Source of the DNA: Niebla homalea
Taxonomy: Eukaryota; Ascomycota; Lecanoromycetes; Lecanorales; Ramalinaceae
NCBI GenBank assembly: GCA_019925105.1
Contig: JAHGAU010000005.1
Coordinates: forward strand, 1,860,001 to 1,924,000
Length of the DNA stretch: 64,000 nucleotides
Reading direction: 5' to 3'
The notes under the pieces were generated by a model. That model was not told where the DNA came from, made no database searches, and saw nothing but the letters and a program-made list of their open reading frames with translations. Position 1 is the first letter of the stretch, and every line of letters begins with the position of its first letter. Shown in pieces: positions 23,332 to 34,187 of the stretch. The translations under genes were made by a program, and so were the position numbers.

Positions 23332-24344
23332 TGCAATTCCCTTCTGTAAGAGTTGGAACAATGGAATACGCTCATGAGTGAGTTTCTGCGGAGTTTCCTC
23401 CACTTTCCTCGATGTCTCGGGAATTTATGATTGTTAAAAGAAATGTTGACACTCCGAATCATCAAGCGATGAGTAGGTTTCAGAGACGTTTTGTCCATTT
23501 ATCATTTTTTTGCATTGTCTCGGAAGTTTTACATCGCATGAAAGAAGGCGAATTCCACTGAGAAAGCAATACCGACTCCGCATTTTTACCTACCTAAAAT
23601 GATAGGCTGTATAATGAATCCAGCAAGTCCCACCACTCATTCCAACCTCGAACGCTTTGAGCCAATTCGTGGTCTCCTGACACGGATGCCTTTGATGAGA
23701 GCTCGGCTAGTGATGCAGGTGGCAATGAGACCCTTCCGTATCAAATGATACCAACGCGGAGTCGGCATCTAGGAGTCTCACAATTCATTCCTCTTGCGCA
23801 CAGTTGTATGTTTGACCTCCGCACAAGTCCCCTCGTCCTGCACTGTATACAGATCAAGCGTTGAACACGGCGTAAAGTTGGAAAGCGCGAACTGAGCCGC
23901 ATGTATTATGACGGATAATCGCGTGTGTCACGCACATACCCATTGACTTGGCACGATCAGAATCATTGCCTCTTTCTTCTGCTCTGGCGCACGTGTCCTG
24001 TATGAAGCGCATTGACGATCTTCACGCGACCCAGATGCGGTGCTTATGAAATGCCACGACCTGCGTCTGTCACGACGTCACTATTACTATCATCAGAGAC
24101 TTCGTGTACCTGGCACCAACACGTCCAAGCCCAGGCAGAATTTTGTCTTGTAAGTCGCGTATATGCCTGCAAGCCTTGTAACACGGGGCATCCGCCATGA
24201 ATTTGAGCTCTTTGACGGCTTGTACATACGAACCGCACCTTCGCCCCCTGAATTTCTCCACATGAGTAGAGGTCCATCTCCATAATCCGAAAGCCTTCTT
24301 GTTGAGCCCTAGAAACCCTGCAACAGCGCTTTTCCATTGTCGGA
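23332..24344. other. Intergenic region, 1.0 kb
   Basis: No supported gene or repeat. It probably contains the promoter of the secreted-protein gene at 24345. Confidence 0.5.
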
Positions 24345-25307
24345 ATGAAAGTCCTTTGGCTCCTCGCGCCGTTGACCTCTTTGGTATACACCGCAGCTGT
24401 CCAGCCAGTCACAAATATCATCTCTCCCCAGGTCAATGGATCCTCGGTCCCCCTTCAACTGGTCAATGCCACCGAACTTGGCATCGATCCTCGATTCTCC
24501 ATTACACCATACCCCGGCTCCGATCCCATCACCCGTATATCAGCCGAAGTGAACACCCTCCTTCTACTCGGCCAGCTCGGTCTCCAAGACTTTCATGGCC
24601 AATTGACGAGGACGGAAACGGAGTCCCAACCACCCTGGGATGATGTCGAGGTTTCGGTCTCGTCGGTCGATGCACGCCCACTTGAACGACGCTTCGCTAT
24701 CTGGGGCCTCTACCAAGCCGTCATGTACATGATCGAGAATGACTTCACCAACGCCATCTTCTATCTAAATTACGATGATCAACGTTTCGGCGTGCTCGCT
24801 TTTCGACTCATCCCACGAAACTCGCCCGAAGCCGGGAGATCCGATGTATCCTCACCATCGAATGCAACTACCGATGCCATTCCCCCCAACGACACAGCAA
24901 GCAACAGCAGCAGCCCCACCACGGACCCCAGCCTCGAAGGCGCCATCACCACCGACACCAAGTTTATTCATGGCGGCCAGGAAATTTCCGAAGACGGCAT
25001 CTTCCTGTCCCTCGCAGCTGCTATCGTTCAATTGGCCTCACAAGACCCATTCGCCCGCATGGAAAACGATGGGGTTGCCACAACAAGGCTCGACGCAGCG
25101 CTGAAGTTGAGGCCGTTTCCAAGGTCAAGACCCCCGTTCATAACGAATGCTGATGGTATGGCGGCGGTCGAGCCAACTGCGAGGTTCATCACGGAGCAGC
25201 AGCATTCTGCCGAGTTCACCACGTGGATTTTGGCGGAGGGCGCACTGATTGGAGTGATGAGCGTCCGGAAGAGTCCAGTGTCGCCTGCAGCTGTAGACAC
25301 TGCTTAG
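24345..25307 (+). CDS. Secreted protein of unknown function
   Basis: A single-exon gene of 320 aa. The first ~18 residues (MKVLWLLAPLTSLVYTAA) form a classical signal peptide with likely cleavage after the Ala pair. Several N-x-S/T glycosylation sites occur (NGSS, NATE, NATT, NDTA, NSSS). A central block, RRFAIWGLYQAVMYMIENDF then TNAIFYLNYDD, looks like a folded domain; a Ser/Thr/Pro/Asn-rich linker near residues 170-205 separates it from a second conserved-looking part (GGQEISEDGIFLSLAAAIVQ). No cysteine framework and no catalytic motif that I recognise. It is most likely exported to the wall or medium. Start choice: the ATG gives the signal peptide directly. Confidence 0.7.
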   Translation: MKVLWLLAPLTSLVYTAAVQPVTNIISPQVNGSSVPLQLVNATELGIDPRFSITPYPGSDPITRISAEVNTLLLLGQLGLQDFHGQLTRTETESQPPWDDVEVSVSSVDARPLERRFAIWGLYQAVMYMIENDFTNAIFYLNYDDQRFGVLAFRLIPRNSPEAGRSDVSSPSNATTDAIPPNDTASNSSSPTTDPSLEGAITTDTKFIHGGQEISEDGIFLSLAAAIVQLASQDPFARMENDGVATTRLDAALKLRPFPRSRPPFITNADGMAAVEPTARFITEQQHSAEFTTWILAEGALIGVMSVRKSPVSPAAVDTA

Positions 25308-25460
25308 GTGGTGGGTCTTTTCGGGCGGAGCTCCCTTTTTCCAACCGTGATATGATCAAAACCCACGACCCGCTCAGAGGCACGTGGTATTTATTTCCAC
25401 CTTGACCGTGTTTCTCTGCTCCCCCCCCTTGACGTGTGCTCGTCCGCTCTTCTCGCTAGA

Positions 25461-26304
25461 TCAAACTTCCACCCTCATCCACATCCCCACATGCGGAATG
25501 CTATCCTCCTCCCACTCCCCCATCCCTCTATCCCGCACAAACCCCAACTTGCCATACCACCCTTCCAAATACTTCTGCGCATGACATCCAACCAACCCTC
25601 TCCAACCTCCATCACCCCTTCCCTCCTGCAACTGACCCTCCCCGGCAGCAGCGGCGGCATCTTCATCCGCGTGACCACCAGCAGCGGCACGCACACCCCT
25701 CCCCACTTCCCCCCCATTCTCCCTCGCCCACCGGACACACTCCTCCACCAACACCCTCCCAAACCCCTTCCCCCTTGCCCCCTTCACGGTAGCCAGCCGC
25801 CCAACCTTCACGTACCCTTCCTCCCCATCCCAGATCTCACTGTTCCCGTACTCCGGCACGCCCCACCCCGGTTTGATATCCCAGTGCGCGTCCCCACCAC
25901 TAGCCCCGTTCACGGGGACGAGTCGTATCGTCGCTGCTGCTGCTACTGCTGCTGCTGTCGACGGCCGCGGTGCCGACCCACCACCACCATCATCATCGAA
26001 TTTGGAGGCAGGAGGAGCAGGATGAGGAGGGGGAGAGGCGGTATAATACAACACCCAGTGCCAGCTCCACGCGTCATCAGCGTCGACCTCTTCCAAGGCG
26101 TCGCAGTGCTGTTCCTCCACGAAGACGGCCTGGCGGATGAGGATCGCGGCTGTGAAGTAAGGTGGTAGAGGGGAGGGGTGCGGGGATGGGAGGTTGGTGG
26201 GGGAGGAGGAGGAGGAGGGGGAACAGAGGCGGCGGGCGAGGGGGAGGACGGTGGGGCCTGGGGGGGATGTGGTGGATCGTGTGGGAGGGTGGGGTGGTGG
26301 ACAT
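25461..26304 (-). CDS. GNAT-family N-acetyltransferase (one frame break)
   Basis: From ATG at 26304 (MSTTPPSHTIHHI) the conserved reading GPTVLPLARRLCS, AAILIRQAVFVEEQHCDALEE and SWHWVLYY lies one base out of frame; removing one base of the G7 run 26260..26266 unites them. The GNAT core follows: IRLVPV, YVKVGRLATVKGARGKGFGRVLVEE (the R/Q-x-x-G-x-G/A acetyl-CoA loop is ARGKGFG), then a Gly/Ala-rich insert and the C-terminal CHAQKYLEGWYGKLGF and PHVGMWM. This order matches the ElaA-like/Gna1-like fungal acetyltransferases. Family role: transfers acetyl from acetyl-CoA to an amine; the substrate cannot be told from sequence. The gene is very GC-rich with simple-sequence inserts. Confidence 0.8.
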
Positions 26305-26822
26305 GGTGATGGGGGAGGTGGAATGGGAGCCAGCTGAGGTGGCGCGGTGGTGGTTGTGTTGGCTCTTCAGTTAATGTGGTCTAGAGGTTATCGAGGAGAT
26401 GGATGACGGTCGTGTCATTGGGATGTTGGTCGCACCGATTCTTTTTTTAGATAGATTATGATAAAGGTTGTCGAGGGAAAGTGCGTCATAGCGTCAGCAC
26501 CAGATGGGAGGATGAAGACATTTTGATGCTGGCTTGCCTGGATCGCATGTCGAGTCTGTCAACGAATATCAATAATTACGTAGCTATGTGGATTGACAAG
26601 TGCGAGGTCCCAGCAAGCTAATGCAGGTACGCAATTTGAAGTGGGCACATCTACGTCCAGGACTAAGGAAGCATGCTATGAAGGCTGCTATGAAGCCTGT
26701 TATGGAATTTGCTACGAGGAGATCGGTCAAGGTATGCCTTCGAATCGAATGTCAAAGCTGCATGTGATCGATTTCAGGACCATGTATTCTGCGGGTGAGG
26801 ACATCATGTCGACAAGGCCGCT
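26305..26822. other. Intergenic region between the GNAT gene and GPI3
   Basis: A 518 bp region: the GNAT promoter plus the GPI3 3' end. An imperfect 12-bp repeat based on GAAGCNTGCTATG/GAAGCCTGTTATG occurs near 26669-26705. No gene. Confidence 0.5.
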
Positions 26823-28433
26823 CTACTGCGTCCTTGATCGCCTTCCAAGCCCCTTCGCAGACATCCTTGATCTTCCGAGCTCGGACTCCGTCTCCTCTCC
26901 CTGTTCTTGTTCCATCTTGTTCGGCCAATTCCTGCATATGTCGATGCTCTCTCTCGGCCAGAAAACCTCCAGCACTTGGAAGATCAAGTAGTCGATGATG
27001 ACGCACATGCAAAACAGCTTTCCTGCCCAGATTCCACATCCATAGTATCGCTTTAAGCGATCAATCAGTGCAAAGCTCTGCACGCCTGCGCGGCCTCTCG
27101 CTCCACTCCAGCTAGCGGTAGCATTCACATCCCCGTAGAATTCTTCCTCGCTGATCGCTCCAGTGATCCCGTCATATACCCTTTCTGTCCGCTCAGCAAC
27201 GTCCGTCCAGCTATAGTATTTCTTCACCTGGGCATGAAACCCTTCGGTCCTGATACGATTGTCCCGTAATGCCTTGATTGCTTTCACCGTCGATTTTACT
27301 AGGTCGTCTTCCTCGGGCTTCGCAAATTGTGTCATGCCCTGAGGCAGCACTTCGGGAATGCCTCCAACCTGCGTGCACACCACGTAGAGCCCGCAGCTTG
27401 CGGCTTCGACGATCACTGTGCCGAACGCCTCGGTGAGGCTGGGGTGCAGATATATATGCCCGCGCACCATGATATCGCGCACCTCTTCATGCCGCACGGG
27501 GCCCAGTAATTCCACCTTATCTTGTAGAACGCGTCGCTCCAGCATCTGTTCGAGGTCGATAGCTTTGGGGCCAGAACCTGCGATGATGAAGCGCACATTG
27601 GGATCGGAGGCTAGGATGCGTGGAATAGCGGCGATGAGGAGGTCGGTCCCCTTGTTGTAGAAGAGACGTGATATCACCACGATTGTGATGATGTCCGTGG
27701 GGCCCAGGCGCAAAGAGGGGCGCCCCGCATCGTGGGAAGTAAGGGGGCCCCGAAGAGGATGGGGGGTTGATTTTGTGGAGGAGGTGGTGGAGGAGGGTTT
27801 GGTAGGGTAGAGGGGCTCGAAGTTCTCGGCCACAACAGCGTTCGGTATTACACTGACCATGAGAGGATCGAGGGAGGCGCGGAGGACGGTATTTTCCTTG
27901 CTAGCACAATGATGTCAATGGGACGGTGCAAGGTGATGAGTTTCATTCGGAGTGTGTTACCAGGTATGGCTGACACCAATGACATGATCAACATCGCTCA
28001 GAGTGAACTTGAGCAGCTTGTTGGTGAGGATGCTGCCAGCATCTGCAAAGCCGAATAGGGAGTGATCTGTGAATACGGTCCGGAGGCCCATGGTGCGCGC
28101 ATGGAGGATGGCTTCATGACACATGCTGCTGAGACTGGCATGGCCATGGACAATCTCAACCTGCTCCCGGAGAATGATGTTACGAAAGATGGGGAAGAAG
28201 GAGAAGACGGTTGGGAATGTCGATTCCCGGTAAATGACGAAGAAAGGTACATGGTAGACTTTGAGCCCATTGGTCAGGTATCGTATCCCCGTTCTCCCTT
28301 CGTATGCATGAGTGATGATGACGACCTTGTGGCCTCGGTCGATCAGCTTGGTGGAGAGCTGATAGATGTGCGATTCGACTCCCCCCGGTTGCGGGAAGAA
28401 GAAGTCGCTGACCATGGCGATGTTGTACGGCAT
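26823..28433 (-). CDS. GPI3: GPI-GlcNAc transferase catalytic subunit (PIG-A/Gpi3)
   Basis: Exon 1 is 28433..27961, a 60-nt intron (GTAACA...TAG) follows, and exon 2 is 27900..26823; 516 aa. I start at [18 protein letters not shown], the usual N-terminus, not at an upstream in-frame TTG. GT4 glycosyltransferase signatures are [38 protein letters not shown], and the EX7E motif in [15 protein letters not shown]. Near the C-terminus [26 protein letters not shown] is the single membrane anchor. Family role: adds N-acetylglucosamine to phosphatidylinositol, the first step of GPI-anchor synthesis, on the cytosolic face of the ER. The last ~30 residues are polar and variable. Frame and splice sites are intact. 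Confidence 0.95.
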
Positions 28434-29595
28434 GTTGGTCGAGTGTCTTGGGACCTGCAGAACCAAGCTACGATAGTGTTCTCCAAGGCCTGATACATTG
28501 TGAGCTGTTGGCTGAGGGGAAGCCACGCGTGCGGATTGGTGAAAATAAGGACGTCGGAGTAAAGGAGAGCGCTCAGGATCGAGGAGTATTGTTCGAGACG
28601 CTAAAACGTAAGATAGACGCGGCCCAAGTGCCGAGTGGGATATCGCGCCGATTAGCTTAGCCCTATTCTATGTTGTAGACATCCGCGCTAGTCTTGGGTC
28701 AGTGGTATCCAATTTTATACCGTACAGGTTCAATGCAAGCAGAGGACGGACTTTATTTCGGATTTTGTTTCTGTTATAACGGCTAGGTTAGCGGGGGCTA
28801 ACAACCTTGCGGGCATTAATGGCGTGGGTAGTATTATATTCACTATAGGTTCGATTCCTATTGGCGCTAGTGCAGTGGTATTCATTTCATCCAAGACTGA
28901 AATTCATGTGAGATGGAAACGATGAACCCAAGTCTTAGCGCTCTCCAGGGGACCGAGGGACCCCATTGTCTATCGCGGCCATGCCGGGAGCCTCTGCGGG
29001 CAAACTCATGATCAGTTCGCCCGAACCTTAACGAATAAGATGGAGCTTTCTTGGTAAAGCAACTTCATCAGCCAACGAGTCTATAGCTCCAATGCTTCAA
29101 TCTTGGCTTTCTACCTCACCCTCTTCGCTTTCACCTTTTGATGATGTTAGCTTGCGCATTTACAAACCCTCTGGTTGTCTATACAAGTCTTCGCATCTTG
29201 CTAACTGATAGTACAAAAATCTACGAAAATGAAATTCGAAGCATGATCTTGCTTATAAGTAGTCTTTCAATTGATGCTATAGTACAGGCAGGTTGATATT
29301 AATCAGGAATTGATTTGGTGCCATGTGCGTGTCTACAGCCTCTTCGCGCGGAAGCCTATCACAAACATCCCTAGCTTGTATACCCCGCCACGTGGGGTCC
29401 GACCTGCTTGATGACCGACCTTACTAAGGTCGCCTTGTTAGCTCTCTGTAGGCTGTGGGTTTACTAGTGTCCTTGAATTCCATATCTGCATGACGCCGCC
29501 TGCCTCGATGTCCTTAACACCCTCTGCGATCTCGAGATTGTCATACACGAAGCCCTGCACTCCCTTCCTGTCATTGCCGTCCCTCCACTACCCCA
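28434..29595. other. Intergenic region with tRNA-like fragments
   Basis: A 1.16 kb region between GPI3 and the kinase gene. It contains two short tRNA-Gly-like pieces (28687-28735 and 28845-28900) and a perfect 6-bp inverted repeat GTTAGC/GCTAAC near 28796. No protein gene seen. Confidence 0.45.
28687..28905 (+). other. Degenerate tRNA-Gly-like sequence
   Basis: A tRNA-Gly-like head (GCGCTAGT, then CAGTGGTATCC as box A) starts at 28687. A near-perfect box B with T-arm (ATAGG-TTCGATT-CCTAT) and the acceptor end TTGGCGC occur at about 28847-28868, and a second head (GCGCTAGTGCAGTGGTATTC) follows at once. The acceptor end could pair with GCGCTA heads, but no single 70-90 nt cloverleaf can be drawn. 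Probably decayed tRNA genes or a tRNA-derived SINE. Confidence 0.3.
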
Positions 29596-31261
29596 ATGTC
29601 TGGCGAATGTCAGACAACATGGATTCCATTATTCGAAGACCTGGAGTCACGTCGGCGAAAGCTTCACGATGGGGAGACCTCATGTAACCTTGCCCTGACG
29701 GTCAATTGTGAGAGTGAATTTCATGGAGCGACCAAACCACTACTCGAAAAAGAGATATACCCTGAGCGGATAGTGACCAGACTGTGCAATACGTACGATA
29801 AGATCGATCAATTCGCTACGCGTATAGAAGAGGCCCAGGGTTTTGAGAGTGGTATGGCCCATCGTCTGATCTGGGCAAGCTCGATCATGACTATAAAGGT
29901 TGGTACCGCTCACATATCCAGCTCGTGTCGAACTGACATTTATCCAGTGCGGTGTTAAAGCCGGGCTGAGCTTCGACGAGGTCACCAAGTTTGTGACTAA
30001 GCTCAATGAATGCGTCCCAGAATTCAAGAACCCCACCGCAAGTGACTATCCTGACGAGGAGAACGTCCAAACCCCGTTGCAAGACATATATCGAGAATAC
30101 ATCATCTGCCATCTCTCCTTCGTTGCCACTGTTCATGAACAGACGCACAGTGAGCTTGCTCCACAGCAACTCAACTCTTGGTACCACGAATACCTCAACA
30201 GGGAAACAACAAAAGCAGCAAGAGCCTTCAAGAAGGCCGAGAAAGAGCACGGTCACACAGCAAAGCATGCCAAGGAAAAGATTCAGCTGCGATCTAGGAA
30301 GGGAGTGGTCATGCCGGCAAAAAGCTCAAGCCTGAACGACGGCAATCCTCAAGGACTTCCCACACAAGTTCTCGAGTCGCAATTCGAATATCTACGATGG
30401 CTCGGCAATGGAACATACGGGCAGGTCTTGGAAGTAAGGGAATCATCCACGAATATGTTCTATGCCTGCAAGCAAGTTCGACCTGATGGGGATCCCAATA
30501 AAAACGATGATGTGATGAATGAGGTCAAGATTATGCGGAGACTGAGCCACCCTCACATCGCGACAGTGTCCCTTGTTGTGAAAGAGCCAGATCCCGGCCC
30601 TTACAACATAATAATGTTGCCCCTGGCAGACATGAATCTTCAAAAATACCTGGAACAGTGCACGGACAATCATTACGCGGGGCGCGAGGTAAAGCGTTTG
30701 TATTCATGGTTCGGAAGCCTGACCAGTGCTCTCGAATATGCACATTCCAAGAAGATCGTACACCGAGATGTCAAGCCAGCCAATGTTCTGGTCAAGAATC
30801 ACTGGCCTTTCTTGTCGGACTTCGGAAGTGCGCGCGACTTCACTGGGCAGAATACAAGCAAGACAGAGAATGCTGCAATACATGGAACACCAATGTACCT
30901 AGCCCCAGAAAGCGAGAACTTCAAGTCTCACGGTCAACCCGCCGACGTTTTCGCCTTGGGAGCCGTCTTTGCTGAAATGCTTACTGTATGCCACGGGAGA
31001 TCATTGGAAGAATTTCGGGAGCATCGAAAAGTCAGTGATGATAAAGGCCATGCAAAATATGCCTTTCGAGACACTGGTGAGGGGGTGCTTACATGGTTGG
31101 AAAACTTCAAAGGCGAAAACATATTGAGCAACAAGGTTGTGGGAGAGATTACAGATATGCTGATAGAGATATGGCAACACCGTGCCGAAGCTTCGGACGT
31201 GTTTGATCGACTGAATGAATATAGGGCATTCTTCTGCAGAAGAGAGTATAATAATGAATAG
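29596..31261 (+). CDS. Ser/Thr protein kinase with helical N-terminal domain
   Basis: Exon 1 is 29596..29898, a 49-nt intron (GTTGGT...CAG) follows, and exon 2 is 29948..31261; 538 aa. Residues 1-200 are a mostly helical domain without transmembrane segments (ERIVTRLCNTYDKIDQF, WASSIMTIKC). A basic linker leads to the kinase domain, with P-loop LGNGTYGQVLEV, Lys in YACKQV, catalytic loop HRDVKPANVLV, SDFGSAR, and LAPES in the activation segment; the domain ends RAEASDVFDRLNEYR. All residues needed for phosphotransfer are present. This layout (fungal helical domain plus kinase) is common in accessory signalling genes of Pezizomycotina. The substrate is unknown. It lies 2.9 kb from the caspase-pseudokinase gene, with the ribokinase gene between them. 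Confidence 0.85.
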
Positions 31262-31440
31262 TACTGAAACCCGCGGTGGTCGCGCTGTAAGCGCAGAAAC
31301 GAGTTTTTGGGCCATACCGTTCTACGAACATCGACTGGTAGAGACTATGTGAATAGTGATGCCAACAATGGGCGCAGCCAGAGGAATGTGCATCATGGCT
31401 TTCCCTTACAGCATGCATTGGCATTGTAACAAGCCCACAT

Positions 31441-32833
31441 TCACGGCTCCTGCCCTGCCGGTGGAAGCCCGACCTCATCAAGCCACGGGATTGGCTTTAA
31501 ACAGCCTAGTTTCTGAATGACTATGGCCGAAGCCTTGCACGCGAATTGCACTGCTCTTTCGATGTCAAAGGGCACTCCCGAATCCATCTGTCTTACGACT
31601 TCGACCCCATAGGCGCCGACGAATGTGTCCCTATCGGAGCAGTAGAACGTTAGCTTACATTAGAATCAAATGGCACAAAGCCAGGAAAAACACGTTAAAA
31701 GACAAGCTCACCCGGCGCCCGTTGTGTCTGTCACGTTCGTGACCTGCTCTGCTGCCACAAGTCCTCCTTTCCCGATCTCAGTGGAGTAGTAAGCACCTTT
31801 AGGCCCCAGCGTGACGACCACGTTCGGCACACCCTTCCTCAGAAAGATGTCCGTCACATGCCCATATACCGTCTCATTCGTCATTGTAGCCACATCGATA
31901 TCCGCCAGTATGGCTGCCTCTGTCTCGTTCACCACGAGATGCGACACCATCCTGTAGACCTCAAGCTCTAGCGCGTGCGCCGGAGCTGGATTCAACAGCG
32001 TTGTCACCCTGTGCTTGCTCGCTGTCCGGAGCACCTGCACTACCGTCTCCTTCCGGAGTTCCATTTGCGAGATCAGCAGATCTGGTTTGCGAGGAGCCCC
32101 GCCAGTCGCTGACCCACCGCCATCGCCACCGTTGAGGCTCTCCAGGGTTTCGAAGTCTGACGGCTCGAGGTCATGGTTGGCGCCCGGGGTGAAAAGAATG
32201 CGGTTCTCCTGCACCATGGTCTCAACGAGCACAACACCCACGCCGGTGGATTTGCCTGGGACGCTGCGGACCTGCGAGACGTCCACGCCGTTATCTTCCA
32301 TTAGGGGTTTGAGGGTGTGGCCCATGCTGTCGTCACCGAGCGCACCAGTCATGCGGACCTGGATGTCATCTTTTTCGACCTAAGACGACGATGTCAGCGA
32401 CTCTCTACACCACGTTGGGCGCGGCACGCGAAGTCATGGCATGAACAGAAGCATCGGGAGAATATAAATGAATGAAAGAGAGGCAATGGCAATGGGATTC
32501 AGGTAGTGCACTCACTGCCCAGTCGTCCCGCTGGTCACCACCGAGCTCAGGGAGCTCTGTATTTGATTGCGGCACATCAGGCGTACTTTCTTCGTGCGAG
32601 ACGCCGTTCACAAGTGGCGCTGCAGATTGTTTTTTAGCCACTGGATGTGAAGGAGCGGTCGCTGTGTTCGTGTGAGAGAGACGGTAGCTGGCTACTGCAG
32701 AATTGGCCCCTTTCCCACCCGGATGCTCGCTGAATGAATCGGAGTCGATCGTTTCGCCAGAATCAGGCACACGACGAGCGACACTGACAAGATCCTTGAC
32801 GAACCCTCCGATCACTACGATTGTTCTCGGCAT
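31441..32833 (-). CDS. RBK1: Ribokinase
   Basis: Three exons: 32833..32516, 32379..31712, 31630..31441; 391 aa. Introns are 136 and 81 nt, both GT-AG. I start at MPRTIVVIGGF, the normal family N-terminus. PfkB-family signatures: HPGGKGANSAVA near residue 45, then a ~45-residue Ser/Pro-rich insert, MTGALGDDSMG, FTPGANH, LLNPAPA, VVNETEA, and the catalytic DTTGAGDTFVGAYG (base Asp in GAGD), whose coding is split by intron 2. Family role: phosphorylates D-ribose to ribose-5-phosphate with ATP in the cytosol. It ends convergently 179 bp from the kinase gene on the other strand. All motifs are intact. Confidence 0.95.
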
Positions 32834-34187
32834 TCCTGAAAGCAGCTCGACCACAAGCGCTTTGCTCAAAACTTCCCTCTATGGCCGAACGAGTTTTAAT
32901 TAGCGTCAGCCTTGTCCTCAGCGCTAAGAGGACGTCGCCATACCAGCTTACGCTGCAGGTATCTGGGAGCCATACTCTTTCGGAGGCTGACCCTAGACAG
33001 CTCATACCCTTCGTTACCCACTACCTTAAAAAATTGTAGAGAAGGCGCAGTAAATCCCGCCAAATGGGCTTTTTTCCAATCCAAGTAACACTTATTATCT
33101 TTTCTTTCGTTTCAAACGCGGTCATTTAAAGACAACTCTTGGTAATAAAGTTACTGCTTCTACTTCAAGTTACCCTACCATCCTTGTCACAGAGTGTATA
33201 TTTGGTAAAGGAATAGGAGTGTCTTTTGGGTTGCTAACGAGGCAGCCATCTGCAGCCTGCTCACACGCTTGGCTAGCTGTGGGGATGATTACGGGTCCAT
33301 AATAGTGGATTCTCCAGATCCTCCGGCTTCTCGGTACTATTGCACGTGTTCTTTGCACCTTCCCGAGACACGCTCCTGGTCTTAGCTACCTACTGAGTCC
33401 TTCAGTAAAACCCAGCGGCCCGCCTTGCAGCAGGATTCCTTTTTCCTGGTCTATCAACTCCGTCTACCCCTGCACTTTCCGCCCTCGTACATAAAGTCTT
33501 ACCAGACTTACACCTGTATGTACCCACGCACTCGCATCTGCAGGTTCCCTGCGATGTTTACCGTACGCATACGTATTAAGCTTCTCCTTATTTTACAGTA
33601 CTGATGAATCGATATGATCATAAAGAAGAGATAACATGAAGCCTGTATTCAATATCATCGTTAGCGAGACCATACATTTTAGCTGTAAAGGGGCTATCGC
33701 GTCAATAAAATTAGCGAGGAGTAACATACTCTCCGGAAGAAAAAAGTCACGACGACGACGATTACAGCTAGATTTACATATTAGAGTCCTTTTTTACCAC
33801 AGTTCAACGTATATGAGATCTTACGACAGTACGCTTCTGACTCTATAAACGGAATCAACACCCCTAAGTATGCCACCTTTTGACTCCGGTGCGAAGGTTC
33901 GCGGTGAACTTTCGAGATCTCATCTGTGTTTGGTTACAGTTGTAGAGGCCGCATTTAGGCCCGGCCGTGAGTCGGACAACGATTATGAACACGGGAGGAT
34001 TACATCCAAAATATTGCGCGCTGAAAACTCGAATTTCGATGAAGCTTTTGCTTAACTCCGCTAAAGCAAAAGGCGAAGTCAAGCATGCGGCTGTCAGTCG
34101 AGGTCGGGATAGAAGCCGCGCAACCTGATGAAGGGGGAACCATCCTTCCTGCCGTGCAAACGGTAAAAGAACGAACGTGACACAGGT
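32834..34187. other. A/T-rich stretch without genes
   Basis: 1.35 kb upstream of RBK1, visibly richer in A/T than its surroundings from about 33000 to 34050, with no open frame of interest. It could be a mutated transposon remnant, but I see no terminal repeats or transposase motif. Confidence 0.45.
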
